DNA from: JBDIVL01 sp039794405
Lineage (GTDB): Bacteria; Planctomycetota; Brocadiia; Brocadiales; Brocadiaceae
Direction: 5' to 3'
Length of the DNA: 32,143 nucleotides
Assembly: GCA_039794405.1 (NCBI GenBank)
Contig: JBDIVL010000049.1
Coordinates: forward strand, 1 to 32,143
Positions 8,367 to 15,892 of this stretch are shown one piece after another. Both the position numbers and the translations under genes were made by a program. How positions within the stretch are numbered: the stretch's first letter is position 1; every line of letters starts with the position of its first letter. Under the pieces are notes generated by a model, which saw only the letters and a list, made by a program, of their open reading frames with translations, did no database searches and was not told where the DNA came from.

Positions 8367-8462
8367 CCTCAATCCTCAATCCTCAATCTGCAATTTGCAA
8401 TTTGCAATTTGCAATTTGCCGACTGTAGACTGTAGATTGCCGACTGTAGACTGCCTACTGTA
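8367..8462. repeat. Short tandem repeats between anti-sigma gene and RND operon
   Basis: Three cctcaat heptamers are followed by four gcaattt heptamers, then several gactgta/gattgcc units ending at about 8462. It is the same class of repeat as at 6791-6930. The block fills most of the 179-base gap upstream of the pump gene, so the pump promoter would have to lie in 8463-8520 or further upstream. Confidence 0.8.
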
Positions 8463-8522
8463 TCAAATATTTTGCAAAAAAGTGCAAAGAAATTACTTAT
8501 ACGGGAATAATAAGGATTAATC

Positions 8523-11500
8523 ATGGGACTTGTTAAAACAGCATTAAAAAATCCATATCTGGTTATCGTGATGACCCTGGTAATTCTCGTATTAGGGATA
8601 TCTTCCTTTGTTCGTCTGCCGGCAGACCTCCTTCCGATCTTTAAGACCCCTGCGGTGCAGATTATTACCTTTTATCCGGGTATGCCTGCGGAGGTTATGG
8701 AACGTGATATTATGTCACGTTTGGAACGGTGGACCGGACAATCCGTGGGTATCGAGCATCAGGAGGGAAAGTCAATGATCGGGGTCAGCGTGGTAAAAAA
8801 CTTTTTCAGGGAAGATATCGACCCGAATACGGCCATGTCCCAGGTCACTTCACTCGCCATGTCCGATCTTTTTTATTTGCCTCCCGGAACTATTCCCCCG
8901 ATGATAATGCCTTTTGACCCGACAGCCTCGATACCGCTTTGCCTCTTAAGCATATCAAGCCCTACCATGAGCGAGAAGGAACTTTACGACGTTGCGTACT
9001 TCGAGTTGCGAAACCGTCTCCAGAGCATTTCCGGGGTAATTGCGCCTGCCGTTTACGGAGGCGTACTGAGAAGAATACTTGCATATGTTGACCGTGATGA
9101 ACTTGAAACCCGCGGACTTTCTCCCATGGACGTAGTGAATGCACTGAAACGTTCGAATCTGATGATCCCGACCGGCAACGCCAAAATGGGCATGCTTGAT
9201 TACCAGATAAACTCAAACGCCATGGTAACGGAGGTTGCGGAGCTTGATGATATACCCATCAAGGTAGAAGAAGGGGCAACCGTTTTCCTCCGTGATGTGG
9301 CGTCCGCACAGGATTCTCATCAGATACAAACAAACATCGTTCGCGTAAACGGGAAAAGGCAGGTCTATATCCCCATCTATCGCCAGCCCGGAGCAAACAC
9401 CATTCAAATTGTCAATGAGGTTCATCAGAGCAGCGTAAGGATTTTGCAGCGCCTCAGGGAAATGGACCCCAGGGCGAAAGACCTGCGTATGGATGTGGTG
9501 ATGGACCAGTCGGTATCGGTCAAGAATTCCATTAATCAACTAAAATACGCGGGGATTTTCGGCGCGATACTGGCGGCAATAGTGGTATGGGTTTTTCTCT
9601 CCAATGTGCGGCTGACAATGATAATACTCCTCTCGCTCCCCCTGTCAATACTCGCCGCATTTACAGGATTATATTTTTCCGGCAATGCGATAAACAGCAT
9701 GACACTGGGCGGCCTTGCGCTTGCAGTGGGTATTTTAGTTGACCAGTCAATCGTGGTGCTCGATAACATTTCAAGGCATTTCCGCATGGAGGGAAAGTCT
9801 TCCATGCAGGCGGCGTTGGACGGCGCAACAGAGGTTGCAGGTCCCGTATTGATTTCCACCATTACCTTTGTAGTAGTTTTTTTCCCAATCGTTTACCTTT
9901 CAGGAATGGCAAAGTTCCTGTTTACCCCATTGGCGATTGCCGCCATTTTTACGATAACCGCCTCTTATGTTATAGCCATGACCGTTGTTCCCGCCTGCTG
10001 CGCAAAATTCCTGAAGAAAACTTCCGTCCAAAAGAAAACCGGCGCACAGAAAACAACAAATGGCGGATTTGTATTTAGGTTACACGATACCTTTTTGCGG
10101 ACGGTCTTACGGAAAAAACCGCTTGTTCTTCTCATTGTTTTTCTCTTATTTCTTGTATCACTCTTTTTCTTCAAAAAAACCGGAACGGAACTCTTCCCGC
10201 AAGTGGATGCCGGACAATTTATGCTGCTTGTCCGGACTTCTTCCGGTACTCGTATTGAAGAAAGTGAACGATTGATGAAGGAAGTAGAGAAGGAGATACA
10301 GGACGTCATGGGAAAATCCGACCCTGAAGGAAACATACCCCAATCTGATTTACAGATGATGATCTCCAATATTGGAGTCCTTATGGACTGGCCAGCCGCG
10401 TATACCCCGAATACCGGCCCTATGGATTCATTTATGCTAGTGCAACTAAAAGAGGGAGCCAGGAACGGGACATTTCATTATGTCGATCTGTTACGCAAAA
10501 GATTACGTGAAAAATTCCCCGGAGTAGAATTTGCCTTTGATACGGGCGGCATGTTAACTGCCGCGCTTAATTTCGGATTGCCTTCGCCTGTTAATATTCA
10601 GATCACGGGAAGTCGTCTGGAAACGTCGCATGAAATAGCAGAGGCCATTGTCGAAGAGGTGAAAAAAGTTCACGGAGCTGCCGACGTCCGTATTGCGCAA
10701 CGACTTGATTACCCTGCCGTCGATATTGAGGTGGACAGGGTAAAGGCCGCTCATATCGGTATATCGCAGGAGGACATTGTAAAAAATATTGTTACAGCTC
10801 TCAATTCAAGTATTAATTTTGACCCGGCATTCTGGATAGATCATCGCAATGGCAATCATTATTTTCTGGGAGCGCAATACCTAGAAAAAGATATCCATTC
10901 ATTACAAACACTGGAAAACATTCCTATCACCGGCGCTGATACATCGAAGGCTACGGTTCTCAGGAACATTGCTGCCTTTAATCGCACGACAGCGCCGGCG
11001 GTGATAAATCACCTGAATATTACCAGGGTCATTGATGTATATGCAAATGTGTCCGGCAGAGACGTTGGTTCTGTCGCTGCGGAAATAGAAAAAAGATTAG
11101 AGCGGTCTGAAAAGCTTCAAAGGTTAATGGCAGAATACCGGCAAAAGGGATACACCTACCATATTCGCGGTGAAGTGCAGAGCATGCAGGAATCCTTCAG
11201 GCAGTTTGGGACGGGCATGTTGATTGCAATTATCCTTGTATACCTGGTCATGGTGGCGCAGTTCAGGTCGTTTCGCGACCCTTTTATTATCCTGTTCAGC
11301 GTTCCCCTCGGTTTTATCGGTGTTGCATTCATGCTCTATTTCACGAATACAAACCTGAATATTCAATCCTTCATGGGCATTATCATGATGGTTGGAATGG
11401 TTGTTGCGGACAGTGTTCTCATGGTAAACACTGCCAATAATCTTCAGGAAAAAGGCGTTTTGAAGGCAGAGGCAATAATACAGGCTGCGGAAATACGCCT

Positions 11501-11708
11501 GAAACCTATTGTAATGACGTCTTTAACAACAATATTTGCCCTTTTGCCCATGGCAATTGGCATTGGTAGCGCAGGCGGGGCAAATATACCGCTGGCACGT
11601 TCAATCATTGGCGGGGTAGTGGGCGCATTAATTCTCCATGTAACGGTTGTGCCTTCTCTATATATAATTATTGGCAAGAGCAGAAATGAAGGGAAAATGT
11701 ATGTTTGA
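8523..11708 (+). CDS. RND-family efflux pump, inner-membrane permease
   Basis: The length of 1061 residues is normal for the family. The first membrane helix is at the N-terminus (NPYLVIVMTLVILVLGISSFVRLP). A large periplasmic porter domain follows, then helices 2-6 (from about residue 340), a second N-terminal-like helix (about 535-555), a second porter domain and helices 8-12 at the end. In helix 4 the sequence is VGILVDQSIVVLDN: one Asp is kept, but the neighbour that is Asp in AcrB-type pumps is Gln. It acts with the fusion protein and outer-membrane lipoprotein encoded next. AAGGA at about 8512-8516 is the ribosome-binding site. The substrate (drug, lipid or metal) is not evident. Upstream sigma/anti-sigma genes suggest envelope-stress control. 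Confidence 0.92.
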   Translation: MGLVKTALKNPYLVIVMTLVILVLGISSFVRLPADLLPIFKTPAVQIITFYPGMPAEVMERDIMSRLERWTGQSVGIEHQEGKSMIGVSVVKNFFREDIDPNTAMSQVTSLAMSDLFYLPPGTIPPMIMPFDPTASIPLCLLSISSPTMSEKELYDVAYFELRNRLQSISGVIAPAVYGGVLRRILAYVDRDELETRGLSPMDVVNALKRSNLMIPTGNAKMGMLDYQINSNAMVTEVAELDDIPIKVEEGATVFLRDVASAQDSHQIQTNIVRVNGKRQVYIPIYRQPGANTIQIVNEVHQSSVRILQRLREMDPRAKDLRMDVVMDQSVSVKNSINQLKYAGIFGAILAAIVVWVFLSNVRLTMIILLSLPLSILAAFTGLYFSGNAINSMTLGGLALAVGILVDQSIVVLDNISRHFRMEGKSSMQAALDGATEVAGPVLISTITFVVVFFPIVYLSGMAKFLFTPLAIAAIFTITASYVIAMTVVPACCAKFLKKTSVQKKTGAQKTTNGGFVFRLHDTFLRTVLRKKPLVLLIVFLLFLVSLFFFKKTGTELFPQVDAGQFMLLVRTSSGTRIEESERLMKEVEKEIQDVMGKSDPEGNIPQSDLQMMISNIGVLMDWPAAYTPNTGPMDSFMLVQLKEGARNGTFHYVDLLRKRLREKFPGVEFAFDTGGMLTAALNFGLPSPVNIQITGSRLETSHEIAEAIVEEVKKVHGAADVRIAQRLDYPAVDIEVDRVKAAHIGISQEDIVKNIVTALNSSINFDPAFWIDHRNGNHYFLGAQYLEKDIHSLQTLENIPITGADTSKATVLRNIAAFNRTTAPAVINHLNITRVIDVYANVSGRDVGSVAAEIEKRLERSEKLQRLMAEYRQKGYTYHIRGEVQSMQESFRQFGTGMLIAIILVYLVMVAQFRSFRDPFIILFSVPLGFIGVAFMLYFTNTNLNIQSFMGIIMMVGMVVADSVLMVNTANNLQEKGVLKAEAIIQAAEIRLKPIVMTSLTTIFALLPMAIGIGSAGGANIPLARSIIGGVVGALILHVTVVPSLYIIIGKSRNEGKMYV

Positions 11709-12921
11709 TATAAAAACTCATACCACGAAAACGATAGTAATTGCTATTGCCGGAATACTCCTGTTCCTTGCGGGAGGCATAACGGCAATCTTCCTTTTAC
11801 CTGTGGGCAGCCGGAGAGAAACTGCGGATCAAATAAGCGTCTCATCCGATAGCTCAGCGGAAATGCCTCATGTGCTGGTTCAAAAACCGGTGCGGCAAAC
11901 AATATATAAAAAGATTTTGTTGCCTGGCGATATATTGCCATGGGAGCAAGCCACCTTATATGCAAAAGTCTCCGGCTATCTTGAAGAGATTCTTTATGAT
12001 AAGGGCGACTGGGTGCAGAAAGGAGAGGTGATTGCCAGGATCGCCGTTCCTGAACTTGAAAACGAACTTAAGATAGAAGAGGCGGAACTGTCACAGCGCA
12101 AGGCGGATATAGCACGTGCTCAGGCAGAAGTCGGGCTAAGAGAAATAATCTATAACCGGCTGGCAAAGGTTCAGGCTGAAAGCAGGGATTTGGTATCGGA
12201 AGAACAGGTCGAGGAGACAAGGGGGCAACTGGAGGTAGCAAGGGCAGAACTTGCCTTGTCAAAAAGCCGTGGAGACGTCGCCCAGGCCAGAATAGAAAAG
12301 ACAAAGACCCTTCTTGGCTATACAGTAATAAAGGCCCCCTTTTCAGGTGTAATTACAAACCGTTGGGTAGACCCTGGCGCCCTCATTCAGGCGGCAACCA
12401 CATCACAAGACAAGACCGCTTCAATTGTGCATATTATGGACATGGATACGGTAAGATTGCAGGTACATATACCGGAACCCGACGCCCCTTTTATCGCAGT
12501 AGGGAAAAAGGCCACATTGACCGTTGACGGGTTCCCGGGAAAGAGCTTCGATGCGTCTGTATCCCGTTATTCATGGGCGCTTGAACGAAATACCCGGACG
12601 ATGCTGGCCGAGATAGATGTTTCCAATGCCGAGCATATCCTACGACCCGGTATGTTTGCAAAAACTACCATTCATCTCGAGGCGCATGAAAGCGCCATGA
12701 TAATTCCGGCAGAGGCCCTTGTTATAGAAAGAGGCAAGGCTTACGCCTATGTAGTTGACGACAATAATACAGTAAGAAAAGTATCTGTTAAAACCGGCAT
12801 AGATGATGGTAATGTCATAGAAATCACAGAGGGTCTGCAGGAAGGTGATAAGGTAATAGTGGCAGGAAAACATTTGGTGACTGAAGGCGTAACGGTTATT
12901 GCCTCGGAGCCGGAAATATGA
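11701..12921 (+). CDS. RND periplasmic adaptor (membrane fusion protein)
   Basis: An N-terminal membrane anchor or signal segment (IVIAIAGILLFLAGGITAIF) is followed by a biotinyl-lipoyl-like half motif (LYAKVSGYLEEILYDKGDWVQKGEVIARI). Then come a long coiled-coil hairpin rich in Glu, Ala, Arg and Lys (about residues 120-205), the second lipoyl half (VIKAPFSGVITNRWVDPGAL) and beta-barrel and membrane-proximal domains. It links the inner-membrane pump to the outer-membrane channel. An open frame extends to 11671, but AGGGA at about 11689-11693 best serves the ATG at 11701, which overlaps the pump gene by eight bases. A product of 406 residues is normal for the family. Confidence 0.9.
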   Translation: MFDIKTHTTKTIVIAIAGILLFLAGGITAIFLLPVGSRRETADQISVSSDSSAEMPHVLVQKPVRQTIYKKILLPGDILPWEQATLYAKVSGYLEEILYDKGDWVQKGEVIARIAVPELENELKIEEAELSQRKADIARAQAEVGLREIIYNRLAKVQAESRDLVSEEQVEETRGQLEVARAELALSKSRGDVAQARIEKTKTLLGYTVIKAPFSGVITNRWVDPGALIQAATTSQDKTASIVHIMDMDTVRLQVHIPEPDAPFIAVGKKATLTVDGFPGKSFDASVSRYSWALERNTRTMLAEIDVSNAEHILRPGMFAKTTIHLEAHESAMIIPAEALVIERGKAYAYVVDDNNTVRKVSVKTGIDDGNVIEITEGLQEGDKVIVAGKHLVTEGVTVIASEPEI

Positions 12922-12969
12922 TGGCCTGAAGTGAAATAGCAGGAAATTTTTTTAAGGAAAAGGTCTTAA

Positions 12970-14373
12970 ATGCGCTTACGTTGTATTGCTTTGATTGCAT
13001 TGCTTATCATATCTATGTTAGCCGGATGTGGTTCTCAGCCTAAAACGTGGGATACCCGTTGGCTAAAGAATCCGGCAAGATATGCGCCTCCGGAAGAACT
13101 TTTAAGGGGAGGAGATGTCCCTCATGGAAAGGGAAATGATGCTGAGGAATTTCCCATAGATCTTGTCACAGTGCTCAAACTTGCCGGGGCGCAACCCCTT
13201 GAGTTGGCCCTTGTCCGGGAAAAGGTACATGATGCGTATGCAGATGTAATAGTATCGAAAGAGAGATTTATTCCCAACATCAGGCCTGAGATCAGGTTTT
13301 TCAGACATGAAGGAGAGATTCAGGATACAAATGGAACGTTTTTCGAAACAGATAAACAATTTGTGTCCCCCCGTATGAATTTGAACATTGAACTCAGCCC
13401 TGGTGAAGCTGTATTTTCAGCACTTGCGGCCAGACAGCGATACCGCGCAAGCGAGGCGTCTCTGGAAACGGTTACGCAAAATATGAAATTAAAAGCTGCC
13501 CTGGAGTATTTTGACCTTTTACAATCGCAGGCAGAAGAAACCATTGCGGAAGAAGCGTTGATAATATCCGAAACACTCGCCAGAGAAACGGAAGCGGCAC
13601 TGAAACAAGGAAAAGGCTTCAAAGGAGACGTCTTACGTGCAAAGGCACAGATAGCCAGCGGACGGTTATCGCTCGCAAAAGCAAAAGAGGCGCGGAGAAT
13701 ATCGTCCGTAAAACTTGCCTCCACCCTGAGACTTGAGCAGCAAATTGAGCTTTATGCTGCCGACCGGATAATAACGCCAATAGATCTTCTTTCTAAAGAG
13801 GCCGCGTTAGATGAACTTATTGGTACTGCCATTTATCAGCGGCCGGAATTGCAGGAGGCCCTGGCGATACTTGAAGCAAACAAAACAGAGAAAACCGCTT
13901 CGGTTTGGGGGCCCGCAATACCAACATTCCAGGCCGATGTGGGCGCGGGCGGTTTGGGACAAAACCTTAACCATCTCAAGGGTACGGAAGAATATAGTGT
14001 TTCCATGGGATGGACAATAGGTTCCGGAGGGCTTTTTTTCAAGGGTCGCAGGGAAAAGGCCGACGCCAGATACCGGTCATCTGAAATACAATTGGCAAAG
14101 GTACAGCAGGATATCATACAAGATATAATCGTTGCCCATACACAGGTACATATCAGGCAGGAACAAATAGCGATTGCAAAACAAGGTGTTATGGATGCGG
14201 AGGAATCTCTCCGGCTGAATGAAAACCGGCTGAAACATGGTATGGGACTGCCCCTTGAGGTACTACAGGCCGAAGACGCCTTTATACAGGCAAGAAGGGA
14301 TCATATCTCGGCAATTATCGATTATAACAAGGCGCAATACACACTTTTTGTAAGTGTGGGAAACAGGCCCTAG
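12970..14373 (+). CDS. TolC-like outer-membrane efflux lipoprotein
   Basis: A signal peptide ends in the lipobox LAGC (Cys20), so the mature protein is lipid-anchored. The remaining 447 residues show two outer-membrane-efflux-protein repeats with long amphipathic helices, for example residues 150-250 and 370-460. These are typical of TolC/OprM/CusC-type trimeric channels. It is the third gene of the pump operon, 48 bases behind the adaptor, with AAGGA about 12 bases before the ATG. A 6-bp hairpin (14371-14376 with 14382-14387) overlaps the stop codon but has no T-run, so it is not called a terminator. Confidence 0.9.
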   Translation: MRLRCIALIALLIISMLAGCGSQPKTWDTRWLKNPARYAPPEELLRGGDVPHGKGNDAEEFPIDLVTVLKLAGAQPLELALVREKVHDAYADVIVSKERFIPNIRPEIRFFRHEGEIQDTNGTFFETDKQFVSPRMNLNIELSPGEAVFSALAARQRYRASEASLETVTQNMKLKAALEYFDLLQSQAEETIAEEALIISETLARETEAALKQGKGFKGDVLRAKAQIASGRLSLAKAKEARRISSVKLASTLRLEQQIELYAADRIITPIDLLSKEAALDELIGTAIYQRPELQEALAILEANKTEKTASVWGPAIPTFQADVGAGGLGQNLNHLKGTEEYSVSMGWTIGSGGLFFKGRREKADARYRSSEIQLAKVQQDIIQDIIVAHTQVHIRQEQIAIAKQGVMDAEESLRLNENRLKHGMGLPLEVLQAEDAFIQARRDHISAIIDYNKAQYTLFVSVGNRP

Positions 14374-14480
14374 CGCCATAAGCGCTAACTTAAAATTATG
14401 GATTAATGTAACCGTGTACTGAATAACGAATATAGAACAAGGAATTTCGAATTATGAGGTTTTCCAAACCCTTTGTTAAA

Positions 14481-14503
14481 GCCGTTTAAACCGTTTAAAC
14501 GGC
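14481..14503. repeat. Perfect 11-bp palindrome
   Basis: The arms 14481-14491 and 14493-14503 are exact inverted copies around one base. No T-run follows. It may be a structured repeat or a protein-binding site. Confidence 0.6.
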
Positions 14504-14524
14504 TTGAACCAAACACCTCCCGGC

Positions 14525-14692
14525 GGGTTCAGGTTTGCAACCTGAACCCATGAGTTTATGCGTATAATGGGGACATGTACTACGGAAAAATTCCAATGCC
14601 CAAATCCCAAAATCCCTGTTTGGAATCTTGAATTTATTTGTAATTTGTTCTCCTAATAAAAGGCTGGATTGAAAGTATAAAATGTTTGGGTC
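14525..14692. repeat. Dispersed element, copy 2 (inverted relative to copy 1)
   Basis: This segment matches the reverse complement of 86-246, including the arm-like palindrome 14525-14549 (gggttcaggtt / aacctgaaccc). It differs by scattered substitutions and small indels. Only one terminal arm is kept here. The other end runs directly into a terminal repeat of another family at 14693-14713. Confidence 0.75.
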
Positions 14693-14845
14693 ACAAAAAA
14701 CCGGGAATGCACATGGATTGACTTCACAAGGGCATGAAAGCTGCAAGGGATGTGGCAAGCCTGTCCCCCGCTGGCGGGGGATTAAGAGGGGGTGGAATTG
14801 TCTGCGGAGCGTGGGAAAGAGGGTCAAATTTGTTTTCATAATAAA

Positions 14846-14984
14846 AGTAACACTTTAGTTTTTTGAAAAATTCCAATAATCGTAATGTAGGGGCGAAGCA
14901 TTTGCTGTATATTGTTATAAATGCGTTCATACCCAAACGGGCAAATGCTTCGCCCCTACTTTTTCAAAAAACTAAAGTGTTACT
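14846..14984. repeat. Two-tier inverted-repeat element (MITE-like)
   Basis: The outer arms are perfect over 25 bases (14846-14870 and 14960-14984). The inner arms are perfect over 19 bases (14887-14905 and 14941-14959, gtaggggcgaagcatttgc and its complement). The direct repeat taataaaag flanks the element (14839-14847 and 14984-14992), compatible with a 9-bp target duplication. There is no ORF inside. Inverted, GC-rich cccccgc/gcggggg hairpins lie outside it at about 14763-14780 and 15032-15050. Confidence 0.85.
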
Positions 14985-15066
14985 AATAAAAGGGTAGTTG
15001 AATCGATGGAGAAATCCAGTCCACCCCCTGCACCCCCGCCAGCGGGGGACATAGTTTGAACAGGTA

Positions 15067-15217
15067 CATTCCCGATTTTTTGTAAAGTAGAGACAGGTTT
15101 TAAACCTGTCTCTACAAAATTATGATATAAGGGGGTGTGTTATAAATCATGCAGAATAGGAGTTACAAGGGTCTTTAGATAAGAGGTGTGAAGATTTACA
15201 AAAAACCGGGAATGCAC
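15067..15217. repeat. Element with terminal repeats of the cattcccgattttttgtaaa family
   Basis: The left end 15067-15086 and right end 15195-15217 are inverted copies over 20 bases with one mismatch. Inside is a 29-base palindrome (15087-15115, arms of 14) and nothing recognisable otherwise. The same termini occur at 14694-14713 (single) and at 29204-29359 (pair) with unrelated sequence between them. Confidence 0.75.
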
Positions 15218-15249
15218 CTCATTATTCATAGCATCCACGTGCCCAAAAA

Positions 15250-15369
15250 CTATGCCCCTACAATAAATATCTCATCAATAATAAAGTATGGCGTCCCCTG
15301 AATATGATCACAAAAATTGACGTTCAGGTTTTTATTTACAAAGCTTTTTAAAAAAGTTACCCTTGTGCA
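15250..15369 (-). pseudogene. Possible C-terminal remnant of a DsbA/thioredoxin-like protein
   Basis: On the minus strand a 39-codon open stretch ends at TAG (15252-15250) and reads ...FCDHIQGTPYFIIDEIFIVGA. The GTPxFII pattern with a following glycine is typical of the C-terminal half of DsbA-like and related thioredoxin-fold proteins. No start codon, active-site CxxC or upstream portion remains. The rest of 14374-15437 contains only repeats. The identification rests on one short motif. Confidence 0.3.
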
Positions 15370-15437
15370 AGGATGAACGAAGCAAAGCTGACTCTGCATT
15401 AAAGATAATTTTTCCATGTTTAAGGAGATATAACAAA

Positions 15438-15659
15438 ATGATAAGAAAATTAGCCAAATTTAAACCCCGGTATGTTCTCGATAAGAAAGGTAAAAAAATT
15501 GCTGTTGTTTTTGATTTTCATGAATATCAATCTATTATAGAGTTTATTGAAGATGTCGAAGACTCCAGAGACCTATTAAAAGCGGAATTGAACGCCACCG
15601 ACTTTACACCGTACGAGGAATTCCGGAAAAAATGGCTAAACCACAAGGTTATCAGATAA
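15438..15659 (+). CDS. Antitoxin of a RelBE/Phd-type module
   Basis: This small protein of 73 residues has a basic N-terminus, the segment KKGKKIAVVFDFHEYQSIIEFIEDVEDSRDL and a charged C-terminus. The pattern is common among Phd/YefM- and RelB-like antitoxins that precede RelE toxins. AAGGAGA at about 15424-15430 serves the ATG at 15438; the frame open to 15363 has no such site. Its last 28 bases overlap the start of the RelE-like gene, the normal arrangement of such modules. Because the toxin appears truncated, the antitoxin may be an orphan. Confidence 0.7.
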   Translation: MIRKLAKFKPRYVLDKKGKKIAVVFDFHEYQSIIEFIEDVEDSRDLLKAELNATDFTPYEEFRKKWLNHKVIR

Positions 15660-15892
15660 TTCTTGAAAAGAGGGCTAAGAAGGAAGCTGGGAACATTCCT
15701 CCGCCACAGAGACACAGAATTGACAAAGCCATTCGTTCTCTTTCGGTTAATCCAAGATCTGAAACATATGAGAGGAAAGGCAGCGCATATGAGAAAAACT
15801 TTATTTATATTTCTAGCCATATTAACAACCATATCTACGGTAAATTTAAGAAATGTATCTTCCGATGCAGAGACAAAGGAAATGAAACATAG
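15632..15892 (+). pseudogene. Truncated RelE-family toxin
   Basis: Residues 1 to about 52 (YQIILEKRAKKEAGNIP ... RIDKAIRSLSVNPR) match the N-terminal half of RelE/ParE-type mRNA interferases. After KGSAYEK the expected continuation (YRIRVGDYRVIY-type strand and the C-terminal catalytic residues) is missing. It is replaced by sequence that, in another frame, is the signal peptide of the next gene. The frame stays open by chance to 15892. The toxin is therefore almost certainly inactive, with the break near 15785-15790. Confidence 0.65.

Noticed and set aside
8470..8510. Sigma-70-like promoter (ttgcaa ... ttatac) before the pump gene
   Set aside because: The spacing is about 19 bases and an ECF-type promoter is equally possible; too weak to list as a feature.
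11671..11700. Upstream start for the membrane fusion protein
   Set aside because: The ATG at 11701 has a good Shine-Dalgarno sequence and the added residues do not fit a signal anchor.
14371..14387. Terminator after the efflux operon
   Set aside because: There is a 6-bp hairpin over the stop codon but no T-run after it.
14495..14839. Minus-strand ORF of 114 codons
   Set aside because: It is made of dispersed repeat sequence whose other copy has no matching open frame.
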